DNA of 64,000 nt from Ruminococcus sp. (GCA_017411385.1 JAFQQF010000013.1:1-64000), one strand, 5' to 3'; numbered from the stretch's first letter, positions 11,201 to 19,699 are shown. Notes: generated from the sequence alone by a model not told the origin. Made by a program: numbers and translations.

Positions 11201-12030
11201 ACGGTGCCGCCAACAACAGCGATAGTGGTCTGTGCCTGAAGCTGTGAGTAGCCTGAGTCACCGAAAAGGTAAACGTCATATTCACCGGCAGGCAGAATTT
11301 TTCCATTGTTATTGACAGATACAGCCTTAATGTCAACAGAAGTGTTCTGATAATTTGCTACATAGTAATAGTAGAAGGATGTACTATTAGCGGGATCTGC
11401 TCCCTTAGTATAAACGCCAACCCAAGCTCCGGCCGAAGCTGTGCTTGAAGCAGCAGTTACAACAATGGGCTCACCGTAATAATAATCGTGCTTGTTTGTT
11501 GTAACATAGTTGTTTGCGTTGTCTTTATCGCCGTTTGCATCCTCAACGTTAAAGGTAATTGATGCAACAGGTGACGATGAATCATTTGTGCTGAACAGCA
11601 CTGCAGTATAAGGACCTACAAACAAAGCAGGAGTAATACCCAGAGGATTGTCTGAATTATACTGACCTGTTCTGATATCAAAGGCTCTGCTCTCATTGCC
11701 CTCAACATAATACCAGAAAATTGACTTTGTATTTGCATAATCAGTCTGGTCTGCACGATAAAGTCCTACCCACACACCGTTATCGGCAGTTACATAGATA
11801 GGCTCACCTACAGTATAGGTGGTTTTGTCCACAGATATGGTGGGGTCTGTGGGAGAAACCTTATCCAAAAGTCCTACATCGCCGGAAGTTCCCGGAACAG
11901 GGGTATAAGTCACCGCGTTAACATCAGCAGGACTTGTGCCGTTCGGTGTGGCAATCATAAGCGAGAAAGATGTGAGCAACACCAGAGTCGCCATGGTTAC
12001 TGCAAGAAAGCGTTTGCACAAAGCTTTCAA
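5209..12030 (-). CDS. Giant secreted calcineurin-like metallophosphatase with adhesin modules
   Basis: An N-terminal signal peptide is followed by three repeats of about 100 residues (GEPIYVTA...WVGLY...FGDSGY, residues about 50-380). At about 520-800 there is a calcineurin-like phosphoesterase domain with the metal-ligand motifs SDIHI, NGDVANNG, GNHDS and GGHSHWE. Next come a BIG2-type Ig domain near 840-910, a long unassigned stretch, a fibro-slime/PA14-like domain near 1480-1650 (NFTGDDDVLVYIDN, ERGGSRSFCDIYF) and a prealbumin-like wall-protein domain near 1653-1785. No LPxTG, dockerin or C-terminal membrane anchor is visible. An in-frame ATG at 12039 directly abuts AAGGAG with no spacer. 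The TTG at 12030 has normal spacing, so I prefer it. The phosphatase substrate is unknown. Confidence 0.88.
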   Translation of the reverse strand: MKALCKRFLAVTMATLVLLTSFSLMIATPNGTSPADVNAVTYTPVPGTSGDVGLLDKVSPTDPTISVDKTTYTVGEPIYVTADNGVWVGLYRADQTDYANTKSIFWYYVEGNESRAFDIRTGQYNSDNPLGITPALFVGPYTAVLFSTNDSSSPVASITFNVEDANGDKDNANNYVTTNKHDYYYGEPIVVTAASSTASAGAWVGVYTKGADPANSTSFYYYYVANYQNTSVDIKAVSVNNNGKILPAGEYDVYLFGDSGYSQLQAQTTIAVVGGTVHTDKEVYGLGEDIIVTATSCTVGNGAWVGLYNKADIDKGFSAENPSLSWYSIGTYPNVSVVFQDLRNDADSRPLTVSEPGEYRVYVFGDSGYTDIQAYYDFTIEDDVKGHFSNGVYIVDDLNDGFANGTVVLEVASDRYGVIDNTDVTLYWADEQGTHLDGYTALAKARIKKNVVSFDMYTHTIIPEGAQSLMAYVSYNKAVEPGVADYYGYVNEDKVGSQGYKISLPTGTATYSGLDEGILSEFQMVSDIHITSNKVTQFADGRNLINSWHHDHDNEHFEKMLNDIAANSPESAGIFVNGDVANNGLKEEYEEVESIYSSVTAQGKDLPDMYVALGNHDSYPGNITEFVSYANDLGANITTDAPYYAKDVNGYKYIFLAGDNPAFYGKDLVTNSNDAELSNPQLQWLDAQLAENEANGGKPVFVMLHQSIEDTVAGSFEGQEWDGVANVDALKAVLNKYNNVILLGGHSHWEINSPNNMFAGSYDLPVAINTASVGYLWTDYNLGNGTYMIGSQGFYVRTYEDKTVFLGRDFENGLWIPSACYVLYNEDINASSMTLNVDDEKTVDEYLTSTKGRDVTFATSDKNIVAVDEEGNLTATGLGTAVITVFAKPTDTEVVKREKITVTVTNQTISDEIAEELGEPLNLGDDFSAYIGYVKDGTEYVLTIPADDVTTDRTSDDYSYSQGFVSSNDMTIYYPEYMQKNNKGYSVRQFWDFERQDDGSYVILNTWTNATHDATNPKVPYALDGGSYSYYKETIPTDDNNVENALTATRYYYDNPDYTDGEYASYYRWYIYKDSNDNYYLKSQHTGYILSLNEFNNQHWFGELDKLMNTEDMAQAGVILDRIAKQDNIKMSLFDYGKYINNDSYIAKEARKFRENGVSTFDASKNDNILWFNQDAWNENYVVDGVATLNEADKASDKITVDNIGNPSQYDSTPLMLNSLDASGYPYVNNVTYHDWDRRYGDFTNSPAFGSDSGSLKYLFDKDMTYVTGDGSDVLTAENYADGYYQSVRYDVGDSFGTGMFKEAAAGGMVYSSYMNAAYFDTSEFYETGVYQPLKGQRFQIYDYVIRPYYHYYYSENTSFTDSSTGTTYHDIYDTLIKSTRLDTFGENSLFNNRYLRKSLRDYNSYNRNFLPFNYGHNMQAENISGEYITDSLFGSPVDPVYPDEFTTTDRTGYSEKYQDTPQIPAYYNDTYADARGASYTNSQETNLWFGMSMEFDFEIANNGRIRDMNGNLQDMVFNFTGDDDVLVYIDNVLVLNVAGTHGAQMATINFATGNVAHPTDESCYPAVGIDTSESSTIREKFEAAYAEASAEDSNSILAGSTLNEDIFEGNTFANGTRHTLKFFYLERGGSRSFCDIYFNMETLPSSGFEVEKQVVDAQGNDITGKDNSDYTFVITGYTSDGDILTSGTYTYDVVDTDTNTVVNANLKVEQGNTIKLKGGQKAVFKDLDVYTQYTVTEIIDPCVVKGVRTFLDNTEIGNMPIQQEHMVSCTASSYIPVVEDDISNVTFVNTVEQVSVSIKYYDREVVNGMPADMGSEPQVYVHKFYGTDIKFVDDEHSQRDTEAMIAEAGNALVSGKFSGVNNFLDDYYLWLSQEQAVEEMKKIINLHTGEYYEETPYHTNQYGQVQTGGENWVDISEDGNEITSWMYNRPAEQTVTVYSAKNGNANSVAPVAGTDLYVAVDSCDVLTGYYNQRFGNRVEDSDNQGYNDGTNYLDKYNIPAVNGKTVTTAETVSMIGANSEAKTLKFLYWAFDAEGTKIASTDIDYSYRIAGDTTLYAIYGENAISTGVTVTKNQPDFFSLADNNGNSVEYVRLNTIMNPYGYPDNFHVGGDYAEVGDGIKDVAVVYVNVKNDAFDADNISDEQLAQLRAGVEQIVDNAQNHGVITGKSVEVTVEKTVDEGESLEVTDDSVTFVANGFKYKVVAKQDNASDYGENEVYLTTKNRIQFTTTFKKAQLEKLRLFAFAAIRVVENGESNWVVSDNYIDYNLSEKTN

Positions 12031-12150
12031 CTTGTCCATCTCCTTAGTTTAATAGATTTTCATTCTGCAAAAGCATTTCAGGTATAAAAATATGAATGAC
12101 GAAAGCAACAAGTTATATGTTAGAGCCGTCATTTGTCTATTATTGTTATA

Positions 12151-12156
12151 ATTATA
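12151..12156 (-). promoter_or_regulatory. Possible -10 box for the metallophosphatase gene
   Basis: A perfect TATAAT (minus strand) lies about 120 bases upstream of the start, in an AT-rich gap. No good -35 hexamer stands 16-18 bases further up, so this is a weak call. Apart from this and the terminator at 12255-12290, I see nothing in the gap 12031-12341. Confidence 0.35.
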
Positions 12157-12254
12157 TCACTTTTTTATGCTAATATCTACCCCTTGCTACATCTTTCACT
12201 CTAGAAAACTGCACAAAAATACACCCGATATTTTGTAAGAAAAGCACACAAAGC

Positions 12255-12290
12255 AAAAACACCAAGCACTAAACAATGCTTGGTGTTTTT
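12255..12290 (-). terminator. Strong rho-independent terminator
   Basis: The 14-base arms AAAAACACCAAGCA and TGCTTGGTGTTTTT pair perfectly around an 8-base loop, with T-runs in both directions. It ends the transcript of the small dockerin gene and the cluster upstream of it. Confidence 0.88.
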
Positions 12291-12341
12291 CTTGAAAGTA
12301 ATTTTGTTAACTGTGTATGCTGCAGCTTCAGAGCGTTTAAC

Positions 12342-12908
12342 CTACGAGGCAGGAACAAAGGGTAGCGTTATAGGTTTGTCACTGTCCTCATCATCAATAG
12401 TAGCTGAGCTCTCTGTCACATCCTCTGTCGGTGAGGCCGTCTGTGCTTCCGTTACAGCCTCTGTCGGAGAGGCTGTCTGAGCTTCTGTTACACGCTCTGT
12501 TGCTTCTGTATTATCCGTCATGGCAGGTGCTGTTGTAGTATTGGGAGTTTCCCACATAGGAAGCGAGCTTTCCTCGGTTGTCGGCCCGCTGTTGCCAATA
12601 AGCCCTGCTATCTGCTTCTGTATATAGGTTGCATCCTTTATGTTTACCGATGTACTGCTGTCAGCATCGGCGAGCTTCTCTTGTAACGGAGCAAAGCTTA
12701 TAAGCCCTGCAACGTATTTCTGGATAGCAGTTGCATCCTTGATGTTTACCGCTTTATCCAAGTTAACATCGCCAAGCTCATAGCCTACAGCAGGCAGTAT
12801 CTCTGTTTCATTATCTGAAGCAACCGCCGATATACCGCCAATACCAACTCCTAAAGCCAAAGCTAAAACAAAAGCAAACACGATAGCTGATGATATTTTA
12901 CTCTTCAT
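12342..12908 (-). CDS. Small secreted protein with an N-terminal dockerin and a Thr/Glu-rich tail
   Basis: The chosen ATG at 12908 has AGGAG nine bases upstream. An upstream in-frame ATG at 12947 has no ribosome site and would spoil the signal peptide (MKSKISSAIVFAFVLALALG). The 188-residue product carries two calcium-loop/helix halves of a type I dockerin, GDVNLDKAVNIKDATAIQKY and ADADSSTSVNIKDATYIQKQ. A low-complexity tail rich in Thr, Glu and Ser follows, with two TEAQTASPTE units, and ends DKPITLPFVPAS. There is no catalytic domain. Dockerins usually sit at the C-terminus, so an N-terminal dockerin with a disordered tail is unusual. It may be an adaptor or spacer bound by a cohesin. It lies downstream of the GLUG protein, 115 bases away. 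Confidence 0.88.
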   Translation of the reverse strand: MKSKISSAIVFAFVLALALGVGIGGISAVASDNETEILPAVGYELGDVNLDKAVNIKDATAIQKYVAGLISFAPLQEKLADADSSTSVNIKDATYIQKQIAGLIGNSGPTTEESSLPMWETPNTTTAPAMTDNTEATERVTEAQTASPTEAVTEAQTASPTEDVTESSATIDDEDSDKPITLPFVPAS

Positions 12909-12944
12909 TCCAATCGCTCCTAACCATTCAGTAATCCCATTGCT

Positions 12945-12999
12945 CACCTACAACGAATACACTTTGCAAACACACAGCTGTTTCTATTCGCTGTAGGTG
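12945..12999. repeat. 15-bp inverted repeat upstream of the small dockerin gene
   Basis: CACCTACAACGAATA at 12945-12959 pairs with TATTCGCTGTAGGTG at 12985-12999, with one mismatch and a 25-base loop. It sits in the gap between the GLUG protein gene and the small dockerin gene. On the minus strand no T-run follows, so it is a poor terminator for that direction. It could be an RNA stem that shields the 3' end of the upstream message, or an operator. Confidence 0.55.
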
Positions 13000-13023
13000 T
13001 TTCTTTTGCTAATCGCAACCGAA

Positions 13024-16000
13024 TTACTCTCCGTTGTATACAAGAGCTTCCCTGTTGTAAGCATACAAGGCTCTTACTGTATTTTTGAGATTCTCTTTTG
13101 TGCCATTCATTGCAATCAAGCCATAACTGAACGCACCGTATTTTAAGGTAATTCCGCCTACCTTTATCTCGTGCATTTTTTGCAAACGATGTGCAGGAAT
13201 GTCAGAAATCTTAATCTCATAATAGCCTCCGTTTTTCACGGGAGTTACCTTTTCGCCGTCAACTGTAATCTCCAGCGTTTCAACATCTTCTTCGTTCTCA
13301 AAGTAGAAATAATGCTTTACTGAGGTTTCGCTCATCAGCACCAGAGATGAGCCGTAGTAGGAAACGCCCTCCTGCTCGCCCTCAAGGGTATGCTGATATT
13401 CTGTAAGGTCTGCCTGAGGCAATACCTTATCTGCATCAGAGATGTATACGCTGTCGTTTGCAAGCTTTTCTGTGTGATAGTCGAAGTAAACCTGAGAATT
13501 TGCACCGTAATTCAGCATAGCTTTTACAAGAGGAATGTCCTTCTCGTAAGTATTTGAGTCCGCAAGGATAACCTCTGCGTATTCCTTAACAGAATAGCGG
13601 AAGGTATCGCTGGTGTCGTCTTCGATAACAACCTGACAATATATATCGGATGCCATCTCCTTTGCGGCTACCTCACAGGTAAATATGTAAAACTGTCCGT
13701 ATGGGGTAGCTTCACTTACAGGAACCTCTACTGTGTAGCCCGCGTCAGGCACCGTAAATACCATTTTGGCATTTTCATCCTCAAGCACGCATTCATCAAG
13801 CACAGTGTAGTAGTTAACGGCAATGTTACCGCCAAGGCTGATATTAAAGCCGTATATTCCTGCTATTTCGCCTTCTCTGAGTCCGATACACTTTTTGCAC
13901 ACATGATAATTATTATAATCGTGCTCCGATATTACCTGTGTGTTTGAATACGCATCAACTTCTCCGTTGCATTTTAAGTTTTTGTAAACTGTACCGCCGT
14001 CAAACACAGGATAATCATTTGCAGGCTTACCGTTATCAATATTCTGATACCAAACCTGAGTACCGTCTGTTACTCCTGAATTCAGCAAATATGCAACCTC
14101 ACCGGATGCAAACTGCTCAGCGGTTTTTCCGTATTCAGAGGATTTATTATCCTTGAAATAACAGTTCTCTGCCTTTGAAGATGTCGGATAAGCCAGAGTT
14201 GCTTTTGCCGAAACCTCGCCGTAGCTGTAGCAATTCTTCACCGTTGCACCCCAAGTATCAATACCGCCCACAAAGTAACGGCACAAGGAATCGCTTACTC
14301 TGTTCTGAGTCATAGTGATATCCATATGGTTTGCACAGTTTATTGTATTGTATCCGTATCCGCAGATACCTGCAACATAGGAATCGGATTTATTAACCTC
14401 GTATTTGTTGGCATCATAGACAAGTGTGCCAAAGGCAGTGCACCTTTCTATTGTGCTGACACCGCGTCCGCAGATGCCTCCTGCATATTCAAGGTTTTCA
14501 AGGTTAAGATTACCCTGTACAGAACATCCTGATATAGTCGCACCGTATGCGTAAGCACAAACCACACCGAAGTATCCGTCTGAGCCTATATGCAGAACAT
14601 CTGCATAAACATTGGTAAAGTTTACATCCTTAACTACTGCACCTTCGCCTATATATCCGAACAAACCTGTGTATGTGGCGTTGTTATTGTGAGCATCGAA
14701 GGTCAAGCCGTCAATAGCATATTCCTTTCCGTCAAAGGTACCAGTAAACTTTGCTTTCTCAGAACCGATAGCGGGATACCAGTAGCTGCCGTCTGGGCAG
14801 GTTATGTCATTTCCCAGCACAAAGCTTCCGCTGACATAAGTCTGGTTTCCTTCGTTTACCAAGCTTCTCATATTACAGAGGTCATCATAGGTTCTGATGA
14901 TAAAATTGTTGTTTTCATCCTTGTCAAACAATTGAGGCTCGGCATAATTGGAGTAATCCAGATTTGTATATCCTAAATAGTATACTGTGTTGTTTCCTTT
15001 GTTCTCAAACACAGGATATTCCTCAGCAGGTAAGCCGTTATCAATATTCTGATACCAAGCTTGAGTACCATCTGTTTTTCTATTATTGAGCAGATATGCA
15101 ACCTCTCCGCTGTTGAACTTTTCTTTTGCAGTCATACTCGACGGAGTCCCTGCATCTGACAATATATAGAAGTAGCAGTTGGTGTAATAGCCATCCATAT
15201 CCTGTACAAAGTAGGGGTTAAATCTGTTTTCGTTAAACCTACAGTTATAAACAAAGGAATCTCGGATTTCTCCTGAGTTGCTGTAAGCAAAGATAGCATA
15301 ATTAATAACAAAGTTATATTGGTATTTATGTATGTAGGTATCAATCACGGCACATTTTTCAATCAAGCCACTATTCTTACCCACAAAGCCTCCCAGATTG
15401 GTGGAGTAAGCATAAAGCTCACCGCCTCGGATAATACACTTTGATATGGTACCGCCGTTTTCCGAAGCAACAACTGCCACAACATCAGCGTTGGGAGTTT
15501 GTGACACAAAGTTAGGATTTTCGAAAACCACATTGGTAACCGTCGCAGTGCTCATAAGCTTGTTGAACAAAGGAGCATCGCTAAGACCTGTAATAGCTTT
15601 TCCGTCACCGTCAAAGGTACCGTAAAAGCTATATGAGGAGGTACCGATAGAGTTCCACTTAACGCCTGTCAAATCAATATCGTTGGCAAGCATAAAGCAA
15701 GCGCTTCTGAAATCTATCTCATCATCCTCTAAAGTATAATAAGCTTCACCGTTAATTACCGATGCCACAAAAAGCAACTCGTACTTATCGTGTATGAGAT
15801 ACGGGATCTGAGCCGTTCCTTTACCCTTTATTGAGGCCAAAGCAGGTTTCTCACCATTATTGTCAATGTGTACTGCACCTTCGGGCATAACAAAGCATAG
15901 TGTGCCATAGCCGTTAGAATCAGTCTGAGGATTGACAGCATAAGCAATCTGCTTTCCTGCACACATTACTCTGATATTTGCCATAGAAGCTCTGGGATCA

Positions 16001-19000
16001 TACTTAATCTCTACCAGTTCACCTGCGGTATAGGCAGGCTTAACAGATGATGTAATAATGGTGGGCAGATATGATTTATCCTCAAAGATGCTGTCATATG
16101 TAAGCTGAGATACAGGAGCAGGCTTGCCGTTCATAGAAATTGTCAGTCTGCCTGTATCCTTCTGTCCCCAAAGGTTCAAACCGTTTTGCTCTGCATAATA
16201 AGAGAGCTTTGAAATGAACTTTTTGTCAGAAAACTCCGACTCGGACACAGCTGTTGCCTGCATTTCAGCGGCTTCGTCTACAGCAAGGGAGCTGTCATAG
16301 TAATTGTTGGCTACATTAGCATCAATATCAGTATCATCATAGAAACAACCTGTTTCTACACCTGAAATATCTGCAAATACCGTGTTATACATATCCACAT
16401 TGTAGGTTGTAATGTAATCCGCGGCAACCAAAGCAATTCTGTTGTCGCTTTCAACACTGCAGTTGTCGAATATACAGTTTCTGAGCATAGCACTTGAAAC
16501 AGTTGCAAAAGCTAAAGCCGCTTGGTCTTTTCCGCTTACCTTGCAGTTTGAAACAACAATATTCTCAAAAACAGAATCTCTATTGTCCTCTTTAAAGGCA
16601 ATACCGCTGAGAATTGCCGCATTAGCTCCTGATACCTCAATGTTATCAAGCACTAAATTTTTTACAGTTGCACCATTTGTTTTTGCAAAGAAAGCCCCTC
16701 GCTCAGAATAATAGCCTACATAATCTCCGACAATTTTAAGGTTAGAAATGGTGTGCCCCTGACCGTCAAAGGTGCCCCTGAATCCTTCATAAGCACCTAA
16801 GGGAATAATGGACTGTCCCTTGCAGTCAATGTCGTTTGCAAGCACATAATTTGCTCGTTCATAATACATATAAGGAACACCCAGTTCGGGGCGATACTCA
16901 TTTGCATCGTCATTCATAAGCTGTGCCGCACGTACAAGGTCCTCGTATGTATAAATCACATAGGGGTCGTCAGAGTTGCCTCTGCCTTCAAAGTACTCAT
17001 CATCAAATACAGGAACAATCCTGATACTGCAACCGTACATAGAGAAGCTTATTTTTGTTTCGCCTTCTTTAACAAAAAGCTCATCAAGCTTGTTTCTTTG
17101 AACATCTGTGATAATAAGCTTAGACCAGCCGTCATACGTACTGGTTACGGTAATCTGCTCGCCCTTTTTAGCGGTAGACTTGTCGGCGGTAACCACACCA
17201 TTGCTGGTACTGATGCAGTTGACAGAATAATATGCATTGTCCGCAGGAGCGTTAATAGGATAGCCTTTGTTTGCCTGATTTTTGCTTGTATCCTTTGACC
17301 AATAGTTATTCAGACCGCTGTTAACGGAATAGTTGATAATATCACTCAGGAACTCGTCAGACTTAAGAGTATTTGCATCAGCTGAGCTGATACCTCTGAC
17401 GTTACTGTCCCACATTGTTTTATTACAATCCAAATAATAAGCACGGTCTACAGCGGTATCCACAATATAACCTGTTATGCCGCCTGTCTGCAAATATTTT
17501 TCTTCTATAATCACATTGTTTAAAGCAACACCTGCAGCATAACAGTTTTTAACCTCTGAGTGCTGTAAATATCCTGCAAGACCGCCTACCCAAGCCTTTG
17601 AGCTGTAGCTGTGAATATCTGCTGATGTACCGCAGTTTAGAATGTCGGAATAGTAGGAATAGCCCACCAAACCGCCAAGCTGTGTTCCGCCGCTGACGGT
17701 ACCGCTTGTAACACAGCCGCTTATTACCGTGCCCTCTGCCCTGCCTACAAGAATGCCCTTAATATCTGCAGGGCTTGTCGCATCGGCTTCTTCAATGGTT
17801 GCATTCAGCACATTAAGGTTTTTAATAACAGCCTTTCTGGTATAGGTTTTGCCTTCCTTAATTCCCTGTGTTGCACCGAACAAGCCTTGAATGTTTGTTG
17901 TTGTGCTTATTCTTAGGTTGTATATGGTATGAGATTGACCGTCAAAGCTTCCCTGAAAATAAGTTTTACCCGTTTCAGAGTTTATTCCGATAGGTGTGAA
18001 AATGCCGTTCTCGGAATCCATGGTTATATCATTGGTAAGCTTGTAATACGCTTTGCTAAATTCCCGCTTAACGCCATCCTTGTCCAAATAGGTCAAGGTA
18101 TTGCTTATATGATTTGAAAGGCATCTGAGCTCATATTCACTTGAAATCTCAAAGGGTGAGTCCGCGGTGCCTTCTCCCATGAAATTATATGCAGACACCG
18201 TATTCTGTGAGGAATCAGTATCTACCTTAAGATTTGATGCAAAGGGATACATCTCCACCTTGAACACAGAATCTTTATTATCCATCTTTACAGAACAGAA
18301 CACATCAGAATACTTTGTGCCGTCACCTGTAAACACATTGTCACTCTGCTTTGACGAGGAATTCACAGGACTGAGGACAAGGTCATTGGAAGCTACAAAG
18401 TCATTGGTGTGCCTAAGTGTAACCTTTAGACTGTTACGAATATATTCCCCATCTGAATAAGCACCCGTCATAACAGCGTAAGCTGATACACTGCCGTTGC
18501 TATTCTTTGATATTGCCTCAAAGCCCGTACTGATGGTCGGCTCAAAGCTTACAGAGGAAAACACAGCGGTATTATAAAAAGCATTGTCTATATGCATTGT
18601 AACCACTGCTGTCTTACCGTCAAAGGACAGGAAAAGGTCGTTATCCTCTACTGTCCACATAGCCGCATAGTCGCCTTCTGCAATTGCAGGCTGGTAATTC
18701 AGTCCAAGGTCATTGTATGCCGAAGCGTTTTTGGACATATTTGCCGCCAATATATAGAGGCTTTTATCATACGGATTGTTTGTGGCATCTGAATAGTATG
18801 TGCTGCCGATTCTATACACACAATTATTGGTATATCCTGTGCCGTCTGCACAGACAATGCCGAAATTCACATCATCCGCGGTTGCATAAGAATAGCTGTT
18901 CTCAATCAAGCAGTCGTTTACAGCGGCAATTCCTCCGAAAAGACTCTCTGCACTTGCTTGAGTATTGCTGAAATCAATACCTGAGATACAGTTGGCAATT

Positions 19001-19647
19001 ACGCTTTCCTCTTCATAATTTGAAATGTTGTTAGCGGTAATGCCTCCCAAATTGCAGACAGCACTGTCGTTTTCATTTATAAAACTGCAATTGCTGTTTA
19101 CAACACAGTTGGTAACCGTGCCATAGTTGTTTGCAACCACCATAGCCGCTGAAACGCTGTCAGCATCCGGCGGAAGAATAATTTCGCATTTATCAAAGGT
19201 ACAGCCTGTGATATAAGCCAAAAGGTCTTCTGTTTCCTTTGCCACAACCGCCATCAGAACATCCTTTGAGGCACCGCTTGCAGTAACCTCGGCTGACACA
19301 AAATTAATATCTCTTACAGAGCTGTTTGACACAGTCCCAAACAGAGCTTCGTTAATTTTCAGGTTGCTGATTTTATGATGATTGCCCTCAAAAATCACAT
19401 TGGACACATCACCGCCGCCGACAACTACTCCGTCGGGTGCTGTAATATCCGCCTCAAGGCTGTAATACATCACCTGAGAGCTGTTGTCTGAATTATCCAA
19501 AAAGGACTTAAAGTCATCAAAGCTGCTGATGATAATAGGGTTATCCTCTGAATAGCCCAAATTGCTTCCGTCGGTAGCCATTACTACAGGCATTGAAGAA
19601 AACAACAATACTACCGACAACAATATTGCAACGATTCTTTTTTTCAT
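13024..19647 (-). CDS. 2207-residue secreted GLUG/beta-helix surface protein
   Basis: The start at 19647 has AGGAGG seven bases upstream and a clear signal peptide (MKKRIVAILLSVVLLFSSMP). Five similar blocks begin near residues 33, 492, 887, 1275 and 1580. Each has a 'PxxIxxxxxL' entry strand, a YxLxNDI strand and an F-x-G-T/S-F-D-G-x-x-H-x-I turn, followed by GLUG-like repeats (GGLVGYSY, GGLAGYLQ) of a predicted right-handed beta-helix. The last 230 residues form a separate C-terminal domain ending in VRALYAYNREALVYNGE. I know this kind of ending from other large secreted proteins of gut Firmicutes, but not its function. There is no dockerin, sortase motif or membrane anchor. It follows the 3620-residue gene by 73 bases and is probably in the same operon. 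An adhesin or glycan-binding role is inferred. Confidence 0.88.
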   Translation of the reverse strand: MKKRIVAILLSVVLLFSSMPVVMATDGSNLGYSEDNPIIISSFDDFKSFLDNSDNSSQVMYYSLEADITAPDGVVVGGGDVSNVIFEGNHHKISNLKINEALFGTVSNSSVRDINFVSAEVTASGASKDVLMAVVAKETEDLLAYITGCTFDKCEIILPPDADSVSAAMVVANNYGTVTNCVVNSNCSFINENDSAVCNLGGITANNISNYEEESVIANCISGIDFSNTQASAESLFGGIAAVNDCLIENSYSYATADDVNFGIVCADGTGYTNNCVYRIGSTYYSDATNNPYDKSLYILAANMSKNASAYNDLGLNYQPAIAEGDYAAMWTVEDNDLFLSFDGKTAVVTMHIDNAFYNTAVFSSVSFEPTISTGFEAISKNSNGSVSAYAVMTGAYSDGEYIRNSLKVTLRHTNDFVASNDLVLSPVNSSSKQSDNVFTGDGTKYSDVFCSVKMDNKDSVFKVEMYPFASNLKVDTDSSQNTVSAYNFMGEGTADSPFEISSEYELRCLSNHISNTLTYLDKDGVKREFSKAYYKLTNDITMDSENGIFTPIGINSETGKTYFQGSFDGQSHTIYNLRISTTTNIQGLFGATQGIKEGKTYTRKAVIKNLNVLNATIEEADATSPADIKGILVGRAEGTVISGCVTSGTVSGGTQLGGLVGYSYYSDILNCGTSADIHSYSSKAWVGGLAGYLQHSEVKNCYAAGVALNNVIIEEKYLQTGGITGYIVDTAVDRAYYLDCNKTMWDSNVRGISSADANTLKSDEFLSDIINYSVNSGLNNYWSKDTSKNQANKGYPINAPADNAYYSVNCISTSNGVVTADKSTAKKGEQITVTSTYDGWSKLIITDVQRNKLDELFVKEGETKISFSMYGCSIRIVPVFDDEYFEGRGNSDDPYVIYTYEDLVRAAQLMNDDANEYRPELGVPYMYYERANYVLANDIDCKGQSIIPLGAYEGFRGTFDGQGHTISNLKIVGDYVGYYSERGAFFAKTNGATVKNLVLDNIEVSGANAAILSGIAFKEDNRDSVFENIVVSNCKVSGKDQAALAFATVSSAMLRNCIFDNCSVESDNRIALVAADYITTYNVDMYNTVFADISGVETGCFYDDTDIDANVANNYYDSSLAVDEAAEMQATAVSESEFSDKKFISKLSYYAEQNGLNLWGQKDTGRLTISMNGKPAPVSQLTYDSIFEDKSYLPTIITSSVKPAYTAGELVEIKYDPRASMANIRVMCAGKQIAYAVNPQTDSNGYGTLCFVMPEGAVHIDNNGEKPALASIKGKGTAQIPYLIHDKYELLFVASVINGEAYYTLEDDEIDFRSACFMLANDIDLTGVKWNSIGTSSYSFYGTFDGDGKAITGLSDAPLFNKLMSTATVTNVVFENPNFVSQTPNADVVAVVASENGGTISKCIIRGGELYAYSTNLGGFVGKNSGLIEKCAVIDTYIHKYQYNFVINYAIFAYSNSGEIRDSFVYNCRFNENRFNPYFVQDMDGYYTNCYFYILSDAGTPSSMTAKEKFNSGEVAYLLNNRKTDGTQAWYQNIDNGLPAEEYPVFENKGNNTVYYLGYTNLDYSNYAEPQLFDKDENNNFIIRTYDDLCNMRSLVNEGNQTYVSGSFVLGNDITCPDGSYWYPAIGSEKAKFTGTFDGKEYAIDGLTFDAHNNNATYTGLFGYIGEGAVVKDVNFTNVYADVLHIGSDGYFGVVCAYAYGATISGCSVQGNLNLENLEYAGGICGRGVSTIERCTAFGTLVYDANKYEVNKSDSYVAGICGYGYNTINCANHMDITMTQNRVSDSLCRYFVGGIDTWGATVKNCYSYGEVSAKATLAYPTSSKAENCYFKDNKSSEYGKTAEQFASGEVAYLLNSGVTDGTQVWYQNIDNGKPANDYPVFDGGTVYKNLKCNGEVDAYSNTQVISEHDYNNYHVCKKCIGLREGEIAGIYGFNISLGGNIAVNYYTVLDECVLEDENAKMVFTVPDAGYTVEVPVSEATPYGQFYIFTCEVAAKEMASDIYCQVVIEDDTSDTFRYSVKEYAEVILADSNTYEKDIPLVKAMLNYGANSQVYFDYHTEKLANDSVYISDADKVLPQADLTEYQHTLEGEQEGVSYYGSSLVLMSETSVKHYFYFENEEDVETLEITVDGEKVTPVKNGGYYEIKISDIPAHRLQKMHEIKVGGITLKYGAFSYGLIAMNGTKENLKNTVRALYAYNREALVYNGE

Positions 19648-19672
19648 TTGCGTACCTCCTCGTATTTTTCTT

Positions 19673-19699
19673 CAAGGGATGAGCAAAGCCCATCCCTTG
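19673..19699 (-). other. Intercistronic hairpin
   Basis: CAAGGGATG and CATCCCTTG pair around a 9-base loop in the 73-base gap between two giant genes. No T-run follows on the minus strand, so it looks more like an RNA-stabilising or attenuating stem than a terminator. Confidence 0.4.
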
